This document shows, one piece after another, positions 12,336-23,698 of a DNA stretch of 64,000 nucleotides. Position 1 is the first letter of the stretch, and each line of letters starts with the position of its first letter. The notes beneath the pieces are model-generated. The model was given only the letters and a program-made list of their open reading frames with translations, had not been told where the DNA came from and searched no databases. The stretch is from Eopsaltria australis (Eukaryota; Chordata; Aves; Passeriformes; Petroicidae). The stretch is from the NCBI GenBank assembly GCA_034509425.1, contig JAVTVJ010000573.1, positions 1 through 64,000 on the forward strand. The letters are read 5' to 3'. A program made the translations under genes and the position numbers.

Positions 12336-12464
12336 AACTGCCAGCCCTGCCAGGGCCCTGTGCTGTCCCGCAGCTGCTGCTGTGTCCCTGCACTCTCCCA
12401 TCTCGCTGCCCCCCTGGCTCTGCCCTGCATTTCCCTTTCTCTTCTCTCTGATATCCTGTGATGG

Positions 12465-12720
12465 AATGTGTGAGAATGGTTCAATGCTGTGCCAGGAACG
12501 GTTTAGACTGGACAGGAGAAAGTATTTCTTTACTGAGAGGGTGGTCAAACACTGGAAGAGGCTCCCTGGAGAGGTGGTTGATGCCCCAAGCCTGTCAGTG
12601 TTTAAGAGACGTTTGCACAGTGCCCTTAATTACTGCTTTAATTTTTGGTCAGCCCAGGAGGCTTTGGGCAGTTGGACCAGACCATCATTCTGGTCTGAAC
12701 TGCAGATCATTCTCATCCTG
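12465..12720 (+). mobile_element. CR1-like retrotransposon 3' fragment
   Basis: Contains AAGTATTTCTTTACTGAGAG, a GAGGTGGTTGATGCCC stretch and a GGCAGTTGGACCAGA stretch. These parallel the conserved CR1 tail (mutated 'RKYFFTERVVKHWKRLPGEVVD' in translation, shown here only in part). Assignment to CR1 rather than another avian LINE/SINE is inferred. Confidence 0.6.
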
Positions 12721-13617
12721 GTCCAGTCCATCCCATTCCATGGTTGTACCTGTACATGGATCCCTGCAGCAGCTGTGCTCGGACACTCCTCTGCTCAGCA
12801 GCTTCCCCTGGATTCCAGTCCCACCAGCTGAGGCATTTGGACATCTGAGCCCTGAGGCCACAGCCCCATTCCAGGTGCTGGTACAGACCAGACACCCCCA
12901 CACCTCCAAATCCTGAAGTCCAGTCCCTGGGGTCACTCCATGGCCAGCACCAGTGACAGATGGGCTGTTGGGTGCCCTGGTCCTCCCCCAGCTGCTGCCC
13001 TCACACCCTCAGGCTCCCCTGCTCAGGCAGAACAGAGATTTGCTCACACAGGAGGTAGAATTTAGGTTTAATGAGAACACAGGACAGACTGCACTGGTTT
13101 GGGTCCTCCCTTAATCTTCCCACAAGTCCTCTGCTATCCAAAACTGCTCTTCCCCTTCATCCCATAACGTGTCCTACATGCCAGGGCCACAATCCCCTTA
13201 GATCAAATGGTGACCTGCTCTCAATGACTTTGGGGTTTCAAACCTGGGCACCAGGGCTGATGGCTGTCCCAGGGAAGGAGCTGGGACAAGGTGTCCATTG
13301 CCCAGGAGCTGTAATTTGGTTGTCACCTGCCACTGCTCCTCTGAGCTCTTCCATGTTTTGGAGATGGGCTCTTAATGAGCTGGTGGCTCTCCAGTGATGG
13401 GCCTGGGAGCAGCCAGGGCAGGCAATGGACTGAGTTTCTCCTCCTGCCATTGTTGGTGCCCTGTCTGGGTGTGCAGATGAGTCTCTTATCCCTTAACCTG
13501 ACACAGGAGCATCAATCTCCTGAGGCAGCCGTGTCCGGAGGCTGCACACACACGCACTGGTGTTGTGTAACAGATGACACCAGATTCTTGGGATGGCTTT
13601 CCAGGAATGCACCAGGG
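12721..13617. other. 3' flank of the OR6/11-like gene, nothing recognised
   Basis: About 900 bp with mixed composition. No repeat family or conserved frame recognised. Confidence 0.4.
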
Positions 13618-14598
13618 TTAGGGGAAAAGCTTTGCTCTTGCCCTGGCAATGGATTTGTTCAGGGCCAGGATCACAGATTTGTTCCGAAGGCTGTAGATGA
13701 ATGGATTTAAGAATGGGTACAGGACTGTGTTCAGCAGAGCTACAGTTCTGTTGGTCCTCGAGGAAACATCTTCTGCAGGGCACGTGTAGAGAGCAATGCA
13801 GCTCCCATAGGCAATGGATAAGGTGATGAGATGGGAAGAACACGTAGTCAAAGCTTTCCTCCTCCCAGAGGCTGCTGGAAGGTGCAGAACACAGAAAAGG
13901 ATGCAGATGTAAAATGCCAGAGTCAAACATAAGGAACCCAACACGACACACGATAAGAGGACAGAGTCTATTTTCCAAAGCAGGCTGGTGTCAGAGCAGG
14001 ACAGTTTGAACAAGGGAGAGCTGTCACAAAGGAAATGGGGGATCTTGGAGCCACAGAAGGACAGCTCAGAGAGGAAGAGCAGCCGGTAGCTCAGCAGGGC
14101 AAAGCCAAGGACCCAGGCAGCAACAACCAGGTGGAAGCAGAGCTGAGGCTTCATGATGGCAGTGTAGAGCAAAGGTTGGCAGATGGCAACAAAGCGGTCA
14201 AAGGACATGACAACGAGCAGGACAAACTCTGTGCAGCCCAGGGCAAAATAGAAATAGTTTTGGGCAAAGCAGCTGCTTAGTGAGAGAGTGTTCTGGCCAG
14301 TACTCAGGATCACAAACAATTTGATGCTTGTGGAGGATGTAAACCAGATTTCCAGGAAGGCCAGGTTGCCAATGAAAAAGTACATGGGGGTTTGCAGGTG
14401 GTGATCCACACACACGAGGAAAATGATGGTTGCATTCCCCATCACTGTGGTCAGGTACATGAGCAGAAGGACCAGAGAGAAAAGTAGCTGTAGTCTTGGA
14501 TCAAGCTCTGGGAAGCCCTCTAGGATGAACTCAGTAACTGCTGTTTTGTTTTCTGGCCCCATGCTGAATTCCAGCTCATCCTGCTGAGACAGGAACAT
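13618..14598 (-). CDS. Olfactory receptor, OR6/OR11-like, intact
   Basis: Seven-transmembrane odorant receptor of class A GPCR type, expected in the cilia membrane of olfactory neurons and signalling through G-olf. The 326-codon frame starts at 14598; an in-frame ATG at 14562 gives 314 residues, the usual OR length, and is the start I prefer. Numbered from that second ATG: glycosylation site NKT at 5-7, GN in TM1 at 42-43, TPMYF at 58-62, conserved cysteine at 98, FDRFVAIC at 121-128 (DRF replaces the usual DRY), a KALTTCSSH TM6 motif and PFLNPFIYSLRN in TM7. The frame has no breaks. Sequence differs strongly from the OR14 copies here. Family assignment to OR6/OR11 rests on the TM1-TM2 and TM7 wording and is tentative. 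It lies between ERV remnants and is single copy in the window. Confidence 0.9.
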   Translation of the reverse strand: MFLSQQDELEFSMGPENKTAVTEFILEGFPELDPRLQLLFSLVLLLMYLTTVMGNATIIFLVCVDHHLQTPMYFFIGNLAFLEIWFTSSTSIKLFVILSTGQNTLSLSSCFAQNYFYFALGCTEFVLLVVMSFDRFVAICQPLLYTAIMKPQLCFHLVVAAWVLGFALLSYRLLFLSELSFCGSKIPHFLCDSSPLFKLSCSDTSLLWKIDSVLLSCVVLGSLCLTLAFYICILFCVLHLPAASGRRKALTTCSSHLITLSIAYGSCIALYTCPAEDVSSRTNRTVALLNTVLYPFLNPFIYSLRNKSVILALNKSIARARAKLFP

Positions 14599-16269
14599 GG
14601 CAAAAACAAGAGTGATAATCTCACAGTCTGGACAAATATTCCCATCCTCCTTCTCTGCTTGTTTCTTTTCCTGCAGTCTTCCTACAGAGCACAGAAATCA
14701 TCCTTAAGCAGTTCTCACACCCTGATTGTTGTGTTTCACATTTCAGGCAGAGCCCTCAGAGATTTTATTGTCTTCATTCTACCTTTTCCAAACACTCACA
14801 AAGAATTCTTTCACCAGAACAGAGGATTCTAAAGAGGCTCTTGTCTGTTTCACCCCATCACTGGGAAATTCCCAGCTCACTCAGACCTACTGCAAACACC
14901 CGTCACACCCATGTGCCAACCATTTCTCACCTACAGCATAAACACTAAGCTGTGAAATTACATCCAATCTGGCCATTGAAATCCCTTGTTTCTACTTTTC
15001 AGTACTTGCCTTTGGACCAGGAGTCACTGAGGATCCATTGATTCCAAAATAAGCAATCCCAAGTATCTCTTTTGCAACCCCCTGATTTCTTCCACAGCTT
15101 CTTCCTCTCTGGCTCTTCAGGAAAGGAGAGGGGAGGGCGGAATAGGGACCAAGTACCTCCTGTTTTTTTAGTACTCTGAATCAGGACTGGAATTTATTGT
15201 GGATCCACACAGAGTGTCACAGTCTCAGCTGTCACCTGTCTGCACCAAAATGCACCTGTTCCCATGCAGTCCTTTATTGCCATTGCTATCAAATAACCCG
15301 AGTGCAGAACCAGAGAAAAGTGCCAGGAAGAGATCTGTAACCTTCCTTTTGTGTGCCACCTGGGAGCACCCAGCCTCCAGAGTGTTCTCTGGTCTCCACT
15401 GACTACAGAGGGAGCCTCGAGAACACAAGTTCTCCTGAGTGCCTGCAGGGGAGCGGATGAAACTCACTGTTCAAGTCTCAAATCCCTGATTAATTAACTT
15501 ATCTGTTTTTAAACCAAAATACACAGCTAACAAAAGAAGAATGAGAAAAATATATGCAATGAAGACTGGTGCTTTCCCTTTTGACTTTTTTGTTTTGCTT
15601 TTAGATATAGAGGAGAGCAGAACAGAGGATTTTAAAAACAGAATGATTCACAATGCCAGGGGGAGAATAGGAGAGGGGGGGTTTGAAACAGTGGAAAAAA
15701 GCTCTGTTGATGTGCAACCAGAGCACTGAAGTCATTGACCCCCTGGGTGGCCCAAGGACTCTCCCATCTCATTGTCCACATAGACCAAGGGAGAGACTGG
15801 TCTGAGACTGTCCATCAACTTAAAACAGAGTGATTGAGTTCAATCAAGAGCCTTCACAATGAACCAACTCCAAAATGAGCAAAAGTGAGTCACCTTCAAA
15901 CTTAACTCTTGGACTGAAATATTTGGGACCTTTCCCAGTGGGAACTCGGAGCAGCTCTAGAGATGGGCAGATCCTGCTGTGCCCAGGCTGATTCTTGTGC
16001 ATTAATGCAGTGATCACCACCCTGGGTAGAGGCTCTGACTGCTCCAGAGACCCCTACAGCACCTTCTGCTGCGCAGCTGAGTAAAACTGAGCAAATTGCA
16101 ATTACTTAAGATGCTTCCACAGTTCAGAGACCACAGGGCAGGTGGATTATCAGAACCAATCAAACAGTTGTAAGTGAAGTCACATCTGACACAGCTGAAG
16201 GCTCTGTTGCAAAGAACTCTTCCAAACTGAGTTATTCCACAATTCAATCAATCTTTTCCCTGAGAACTC
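14599..16269. other. 5' flank of OR6/11-like gene, no gene recognised
   Basis: A TTTGTCCAG stretch just upstream of the coding frame (minus strand, about 14626-14634) could be a 3' splice site for a leader exon. The remainder shows no domain-bearing frame. The last 400 bp could be decayed gag sequence of the retroviral remnant that follows, but no motif proves it. Confidence 0.4.
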
Positions 16270-18060
16270 ATCAAAGAATAGCAGAGGAAGGAAGAAAAGA
16301 GGCTTGGTGTCAATCAATGTGCACATTGTAAGAAAGACAGGCCTTGGAAAAGGGACTGTCTGCAGTTACAACACAAACCCCCCTCTCGTGGCCATCACCG
16401 ATGGACACTGAGGGGACCAGAGGATTCTTCCCCAGCAGAACCTCTGGTCACAGCTAAGCTGGGCAGGGAGGAGGTCAATGAGGAGACAGAATTTTTATTG
16501 GATATGGGAGCTAAATACAGCAAAAGGAAACTTGAGTAATGATTCTATAACAATCATTGGTGCCACAGGGAATCATGAAACACGGCCATTTTTCAAGCCC
16601 ATTGATTTTAAATTAGGAAAACAATTGACGACTCCCCAGTTTTTGTATCTACCCAATGTACCAAAGCCTCTCCTTGGGAAGATTTTCTGGGAAAACTAAA
16701 TGGTAAATGCTAAAATCAGATTTTAAAATGGCAAAATGCAGGTTATTACTCCAGAATCTAGTTAAGTGGAAGCCTCTATTTTTGCACTACAGTCTTCAAA
16801 ATCAGATGTGATCCATCTGCTATCTGTATTACTTGAGGATGCAGTAAATCTGGTAATCTGGGCTGGAGAGGTACCAGGGTGACCCAAAAAAGCACAGCCT
16901 GTATGAAATAAATTGAAACCTGGAGTAGGACCAGTAAGGCAAAAGCAACACCCTTTGAAAATAGAAAGTCATGAGGAGTTATTATCCCTTGTGGAAAAAT
17001 TTAATAAAATAAGGCCAATTGAAGGTGAATCCGAATTTAATACCCCTATTTTGCCAGTTAAGAAGGCAAATGGAGAGGATTAATGGCTGGTACAGGATCT
17101 TAGAGCCATAAATGAGACAGTAGAAGATATACACCTGTCACTAGCAAATCCTTGTACCTTGCTAACAACCTTGAGTGAAAAATTAAAATAGTTCACAGTA
17201 TTGAAAGGTGGCTTTTTCTGTATCTCTTTCAGTACTGAAAGTCAAGAACTATTTGCTTTTGAGTCCAAAAACAGGGAGAAGAACCTGACTGCCTTGGGCA
17301 GTTCTACTGCAGGGGTTTGAAATTACTCCCACCATATTCTGAAGGCAATTGACAAAAGAATTGGAGGAATGGAAACATCAGAACTCTCTTGGAGTTGTGT
17401 TGCAGTATGGAGATGACATTCTGAGGCCACTGAAACTCAGCAGCAATGCTGGGATTAGACTGAGGCATTGTGGAATTTTCTGGGACTAAGTAGATATAGA
17501 GCACAAATAGGCCAGACCACAGAAATCTGCCTGGGATTCAAAACCCTCCAGGGACAAAGGAGATTGGGACAGGAAGGAAAAGAAGCAATTTTCCAACTCC
17601 CACAGCCACTAACAGTGAGAGAGTTGCGGACATTTCTCAGGGTGGAAGGATGGTGTCACCTGTGCATCAGCAGTTATGAGCTGCTGGTAAAGCCCCTGTG
17701 TGAGCTCTTGAAGACAGCTCAGCAGGGCTTTATAGTCTGGACTGGTGATTCATGGGCTGCCTTTTTACAGCTCCAACAAGCCTTTATGCAGGCCCAGATT
17801 TGGGGCTCCCAGACCCCATGGACCCGTTTGATCTGTTTCCCGATGAGAGACAAAACCCAGCATGGGGAGTGCTGTCACAGTTCCTGGGGACCAGAGCAGG
17901 ACTGTGACCAACTTTTCACAGCAACCAGTGTCAGCCAGGGCTGGCTGGGCTGCCTGAGGGAAGTAGCAGCTGCTCTTCTTTTGATAAAGGAAGCTCAAGA
18001 ACTGACTTAGGGACAGAGTATTGTAGTTTAAAAAGTTTTTCAATGTGTAGCTCAAGGTGA
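16270..18060 (+). pseudogene. Gammaretrovirus-like gag-pro-pol remnant
   Basis: Three retroviral parts stand in the correct order on the plus strand. At 16318-16359 is a nucleocapsid zinc knuckle of the CX2CX4HX4C type in which the histidine is replaced by proline. At 16501-16512 is the aspartic protease active site in the form DMGA instead of DTGA, followed by IIGATG and a PLLGKIFW segment near 16660-16690. Reverse transcriptase runs from about 16920, with PVRQKQHP, a QDLRAINE segment and the catalytic box YGDD at 17406-17417. The connection region and start of RNase H (GWLGCLREVAAA near 17941-17976, then KEAQELT) follow. In-frame stops and frame changes occur throughout reverse transcriptase. 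The element ends near 18060 shortly before minisatellite. No LTRs or integrase are seen. Dead copy. Confidence 0.85.
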
Positions 18061-18164
18061 CTCCTCCTGGCGATTTGAAGAAATATGGACCAAACTTCCT
18101 TCATGGTTATCCAGCTGGACTTGGTTAAAACATTTCTTTGTAATCATCACTGTAAAAATTGCAC

Positions 18165-18981
18165 TTGATTCCATTATGCTCCACAGTTTCGCAATAGCTC
18201 CTTGGTTTCATGAGGCCCTGCTGTATTACAACAGACTCTTGGTTCCATAGGGACTGCACTGTCAAAATGGCCTCCTTGGTTCTGCACTGCCACAATGCTC
18301 TCCTTGGTTCCATGAGGCCTTGGTGCGTCACAACAGCCCCTTCATTCCATAAACTGCTGTAGTGTCATCATGTTCTCTTGGACCTGCAGTATCACGATGG
18401 ATGATTAGTTACAAGCAGCCCTGCTGCGTCACAATGAATATTTGGTTCCACGAGGCCCCAGTTTCACAATGGCCCCTTGAGTCTGTTGTAGTGTCAACAA
18501 TGGTCTCCTTGGTTCTGTAGTGTGAAAATGGCCCCTTGGTTCCATAAGATCCGTCAGTGTCACAGTGGTCTCCTTGGTTTCATGAGGCTCTGCCATGTCA
18601 CAATGCCCAATAGTTTCCATGAGCTTCCATCCTATCACCAATGTCCTTTGTTCCAATGAAGCCCCGCAGTGTCACAATGACCCCTTGGTTCAATGAGCTT
18701 CTGTAGTGTCACCATGATCTCCATGGATCCTCATTGTCTCAATGGACAATTGGTTCCATGAAGCCTCACAATGTCACAATGAACAATTGGGTGCATGGAG
18801 CCCCCCAATGTCCCAGTGGCCCCTCGGGTCCATGAGGTTCCGTAGGATTGCTGGGATCTCCTTGGATCCACAGTATTACTATGGACCATTGGCTCCATGC
18901 AGCCCTGCTGTGTCACGATGGCTCCTTGGTTCCATGAAGTCCCACTGTATAACAATGGACCCCTAATTCCATGAGGTTCTG
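18165..18981 (+). repeat. 37-bp minisatellite, block 6 (plus sense)
   Basis: About 22 degenerate units. It resumes on the far side of the LTR at 19623. Confidence 0.9.
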
Positions 18982-19622
18982 TGTAAAGTTTTATATTATT
19001 TTTCGGTGTAATACCTACTCGTCCTCCGATCCCAGGCACGGTGCCTCTGCTCGGTGGTTGCCTTCCTCACCACTGTGCTACCTCAACCCCCTGTCCGTTA
19101 GGATGAGAGCCGAGGGAACCCCGAGGATTCCACACAGGGAGGAAGGCGTGGAGGGTCGTCTTGGGTTTGGTTCAGGAGGAATCACAAAGGCAGGAGCGAC
19201 TCTAAGCTTCAGGCAACAGAGAAGTTTATTCCCTGGAACCCCAAAGTCAAAGGAGCCCCGACTAGCTCTCGACAGCAACTTATATAGTACAATAAACAAC
19301 CAATCAGGGTAAAGGCTCGGGGTGGGATTAAGGCGGGAGCTTTCAACAGCAGCAAATAATATAGAAACAGGGGAGTGGTTTGGGGATAACAACAAATCAT
19401 AAACAGGGGTACAGAGAACTTTCCAGAACAACCTGTCAATCACCTGTGTGATAGACAAATAACATATTCAATAGGAACAAGGGGTGTCAACTTTGGGTGT
19501 TAACTGGGGTGTGACTACAACCAGGCTAAACCATGGATGTTTTTATAGCAGGGGGGCGACTCCCCGATGGACCAATCCACCAGGAAGTCCTCAAGCCCCT
19601 AGGTCTTGTTTCTATATTGACA
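18982..19622 (-). mobile_element. Solo LTR inside minisatellite (minus strand)
   Basis: On the minus strand it begins TGTCAATATAGAAAC and ends AACTTTACA, giving TG...CA termini. TATA (ACTATATAAGTTG) lies near 19279-19291 and AATAAA at 19225-19230 (plus TTTATT). U5 carries GGTATTACACCGAAAAATA. Same-sense minisatellite flanks both ends, so insertion into an array is likely. Flanking bases do not form a clear target-site duplication. Confidence 0.75.
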
Positions 19623-20350
19623 ACTGCCACAGTTCCGTACTGTCAAAATGGTCTCCTTAATTGTGGATTGTAACAATGGACCCTTGATTCCATGAGGTTC
19701 CATTATGTAACAATGGCCTCCTTGGTTCCACGAGGCCTTGCTGTGTCACAATGGTCCCTTGGTTCCATGAACTTCTGTAGGGTCACCATGGTCTCCTCAG
19801 ATCTGCATTGTCACAGTGCACAATTGGTTCCATGAGGCCCCAATGTGTCACAATGGATCCTTGGTTCCATAGGTTTTATACTGTGACAATGGACTCCTTG
19901 GTTCTCTCAGTTACCCTGCTTCCAGCAGTGCTTTCTTTGGTTCCAACAAGGCCCCGCTGTGCCTCAATGCACCCTTGGTTCCATGAGGATCTGGAATATC
20001 ACAAAGGCTCCTTGGTTCCACAGGCCCGGCTGTGTCCCAATGGATCCTCTGTTCCATGAGGCCCCTCTGCTCCAAGAGTCAGAATGGACCCTTGGTTCCA
20101 TGAGGTTCTGTTGTGTCTCAGTGGTCATCTTGGTTACTTGAGTTTCCTTAGTGTCACAATGGTTGTCGTGGTTCCATTAGGCCCGGCTTTGTCACAATTG
20201 ACCCTTGGCTCCAAGAAGGCCCTGCTGTGCCACAAAAGACCCTTGGTTCCGTGAGGACCCACTGTGTCAGAATGCACCAATTTTTCCATTAAGTTCCAAA
20301 GTGTCACAATGGTCTCCTTGGTTCAGTGAGACCCCACTGTGTCACAATGT
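19623..20350 (+). repeat. 37-bp minisatellite, block 7 (plus sense)
   Basis: About 19 units. It ends at a CACAATGTAGTTCCATGAAG unit that runs into module B copy 2, as block 11 does into copy 3 at 32575. Confidence 0.9.
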
Positions 20351-21055
20351 AGTTCCATGAAGATACAAAAGCTCTGAATAAACATTGAGCAACACCTGCT
20401 TAACACACCTGGGAACATCTGTCTGCATCAAAAGAGGGCTTAAAGCTGAGAATGGCACCAGCAGCTCCCATCTGCAACACAGACCCAGGGAAAGGACAGG
20501 GACAGAGAATTCAGCTGGATGACTCAGAGAATTCTGCTGACAGAGATCATTTCTGCTCACACTGTCCCTTGGAGAAAGGTGACATCATTCCAGGCAGCCT
20601 GGACTGAGCATGTGCTTCCTGAGTGGGGTTTGTTCTTTAGGAAACCTGCTCAGGCTTTTCCATTCTTTCCTCACCAACAGGAAAACTTCTCCTGGGCCTG
20701 TGTGCAGGCAGAGTCCTGAGGAGAGCTGGTGGGACATGGTGCAATGGGCTGGGACACGCAGCTGCAGAGCTCAGGGGACAAGGTTGTGATGCAGGGGACA
20801 GGGATGTCAGTGCCAGGTGGGCGATGTCAGACATGGTGAGGGTGGGGCTGAGGAGCAGCTTGTCCAAACAGGGTCAGCCTGCAAGGGGCTCATTCTTCTC
20901 TGTGCCCACACCTCCTAAGGACACATTCAGCATCAAGATCGCTTGGGGAATGCTTCTGTCACCTCTTCTCTGAACTGAAACATAAAAATATATTCCATTG
21001 ATTGAGTCCATAAATCAATTCCATTGATTAATGGAAAACAAAAAGTCATGAGGTG
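20351..21055 (+). repeat. Duplicated module B, copy 2
   Basis: Nearly collinear with 32576-33265. It is cut at GTCATGAGGTG (about 21055), where CR1 3' sequence follows instead of the continuation seen in copy 3. Confidence 0.8.
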
Positions 21056-21168
21056 TTTATCCTGGAGAAGAGGAGGCCCAGGGGACACAAGGTGGTGTCA
21101 GGGCACAGGTTGGACTTGATGATCTCCAAGGTCTTTTCCAGCCTGGCTGATTCTGTGATTCTCTGAGA
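21056..21168 (+). mobile_element. CR1 3' tail (truncated)
   Basis: TTTATCCTGGAGAAGAGGAG through GGTTGGACTTGATGATC and TCTGTGATTCTCTG, the conserved CR1 terminus. Collinear with the end of the fuller CR1 at 37266-37880. Confidence 0.85.
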
Positions 21169-22640
21169 GCAGCCTTGAAGCAGTTGCAGGATGAGCCCTG
21201 GGCCTCCTCTTCAGAAGCTCCAGCAGCCCAGGTGCCTCAGCTTCTCCACACAGGCCCCAAAGCCCATCCTGTCAGTCCTGCAGAGCCTCCGCAGCTCCTC
21301 CTCACTGCCCCAGAACAGGGAGCCTCACACCCAGACACACCAGCCCAGATGTGGCCCCTGGCCTGTGGTGCCTCTGGCCAGGGAACAGCAGGAGGCACCG
21401 CAGGAGCCTGCAAACAGTTCCTGAAGCACTTGTAGGATGATCCTGCTCCCCAAGGGACGTTCCCATGGTGGAAGTCAGGCACTGAAATGGGGAGTGGGGA
21501 CAGAGAGGAAAGGGCAAACAGGAATGGGCTGTTTGCAGGGGAGGGGACAGGGATGGGCAAGAGGAAGAAATGTGGAGCAGGAAAGAGGAAAGAAAGCAAA
21601 GGTGAAGCAAAGGAAATGCTCAGGGCTGTTTGGGCGTGGCTGCCAGGCAGCCCTGGCTCTGAGCAACAATGTCTGCAGTGGGACAGGAAACTCACAGCTG
21701 ACGGGAACAAACTCTCTGGCTGCCTTCAGAGGCCATGACAAACCTGAGTGGTTTCCCTGCTGTCGCCCAGCCCTTGGTGGCCCCCAGGGGCTGATGGCAT
21801 TTGTGCTCCCTCAGGTTCATGTCCCCACACCAACACCATGGGGTGCTGACGCCTGCTCTGTGCAATGCAAACAGGGGCTGGTGAGCCAGTGCTGCCGTGT
21901 GTGTGCCTGCAAGGATGCAGCAGCTCTGTGAGCTGGGGAGAGGCCAGGGCTGCAGAGGGGGGATGTTGTTGCAGGTGCATGAGGACGCTCTGGGACGCTG
22001 CCCTGGGCTGTCCAGCGCAGTGGGGATGGATCAGCCCCTGCTCTGCTGCTCCTTCCCGTCTCCCCCAGGAACCTTGCAGAGCCCCAGCCATGCTGTTTGC
22101 CCCCAGCCTGCCCACGGCCAGCCTGGGGCTGCTGACAGGGCTTTTCTGTGCTGAGCATTGGCCTGGGCATGTTCTTGAGAGAGCCTGGGCAAGGAGCCTG
22201 GAGCCCCCAGGCCCTGGCCTGAGGTGTCAGCGCTGCCCCAGCAGTGCCCATGGCCTGTCCCTGCTGCAGCCCCGGCACTGCCACCCCCAGGGCTGTGAGC
22301 GAGCCCCAGAGCACTCAGGCCCTACAGCAACAGCAGGGCCAGGAGGGCAGCACGAGGGCCAGTGGCACGGGAGCAGCACTGGCAACACCAAGTGCTGCTG
22401 CTCCTGGGCAGAGCTGCTGTGCCAGCCCTGATCTGCCCCCAGCTCTGCACACAGACATTGCTGCTGCAGCTCCAGAGAGAGGAACTGAAAGGGGTCAAGG
22501 TGAAAACCTTGCTGCAATTTCCTTTATATCATGTAAAGCCAACGATGCACAGCTCCTCATTGACACAGTCTGGGCCCACAGCAAAGGTGGAGAGAAACAA
22601 AATGAGAAATGGCAAAAAGAATGACATTTCTTTGTGGACA
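21169..22640 (+). repeat. Duplicated module E, copy 1 (3' flank of OR14 pseudogene)
   Basis: Closely matches 37881-39330 base for base over most of its length, with small indels. GC-rich and open in several frames on both strands. A frame of 165 codons on minus is shifted by an indel relative to the other copy, which argues against coding. It lies just 3' of the receptor on the receptor's strand in both copies. Confidence 0.8.
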
Positions 22641-22718
22641 AACTTAAAAAACGTAAAACAAAGGGAAAAAAAACCCCACAACCAAACTAACAAGAACGAT
22701 CAAAGATGAATAATTTTA

Positions 22719-23676
22719 TTAATCATTTGCAGAAATCGGAAAACAATTTAATGTTTCTGAGACCATCCAGTCCTTAGTTCTGCACACCTGAGCCTTGAGC
22801 TCCTGGTTCCTCAGGCTGTAGATGAGGGGGTTCAGGAGGCAACACCGAGTACAGAACTGACACTGCCAGATCCAGGGATGGGGAGGAGATGGAGGGGGGC
22901 TTCAGATAGGCAAAAATGACAGTGCTGATAAACAGGGAGACCACGGCCAGGTGAGGGAGGCACGTGGAAAAGGCTTTGTGCCGTCCCTGCTCAGAGGGGA
23001 TCCTCAGCACAGCCCTGAAGATCTGCACATAGGAGAAAACTATGAACACAAAACAGCCAAACCCTAAACAGGCACCAACCACAGAAATCCCAATTTTTCT
23101 AGGCTTGGAGTGTGAGCAGGAGAGCTTGAGGATCTGTGGGATTTCACAGAAGAATTGGCCCAGAGCATTGCCCTGGCACAGGGGCAGGGAAAATGTATTG
23201 GCTGTGTGCAGCAGAGCAGTGAGAAAGGCACTGGCCCAGGCAGCTGCTGCCATGTGGGCACAAGCTCTGCTGCCCAGGAGGGTCCCGTAGTGCAGGGGTT
23301 TGCAGATGGACACGTAGCGGTCGTAGCACATGATGGTCAGGAGAGAAAACTCTGCTCCAATGAAGAAGATAAACAGAAATGCCTGTGCAGCACATCCTGA
23401 GTAGGAGATGTTCCTGGTGTCCCAGAGAGAATTGTGCATGGCTTTGGGGACAGTGGTGCAGATGGAGCCCAGGTCGCTGAGGGCCAGGTTGAGCAGGAAG
23501 AAGAACATGGGGGTGTGCAGGTGGTGGCCGCAGGCTACGGCGCTGATGATGAGGCCGTTGCCCAGGAGGGCAGCCAGGGAGATGGCCAGGAAGAGGCAGA
23601 AGTGCAGGAGCTGCAGCTGCCGCGTGTCTGCCAATGGCAGCAGGAGGAAGTGGCTGATGGAGCTGCTGTTGCACAT
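22719..23676 (-). pseudogene. OR14-like (gamma-c) olfactory receptor, frameshifted
   Basis: Seven-transmembrane odorant receptor of the avian gamma-c group. Start chosen at the ATG at 23676 (MCNSSSISHF), homologous to the start of the two intact copies. Present and in frame: NSS glycosylation site, GNG in TM1, HTPMFFF, CYDRYVSIC at the TM3 end, KAFSTCLPHL in TM6. Close to 22836, compared with 39550, five bases are missing and one is substituted. The frame then leaves the family sequence, the TM7 motif NPLIYSLRN is read out of frame, and translation stops at 22774. In the original frame the gene would have run to a stop at 22719-22721. Loss of TM7 predicts a non-functional receptor unless the deletion is a sequencing error. 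Confidence 0.88.
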
Positions 23677-23698
23677 TTGCTCTGTCTTGGCATGCAAA

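Noticed and set aside
21817..22314. 165-codon minus frame in module E, similar to 38518-39027
   Set aside because: A one-base-class indel shifts the frame between copies at about 21970, as expected of non-coding DNA.
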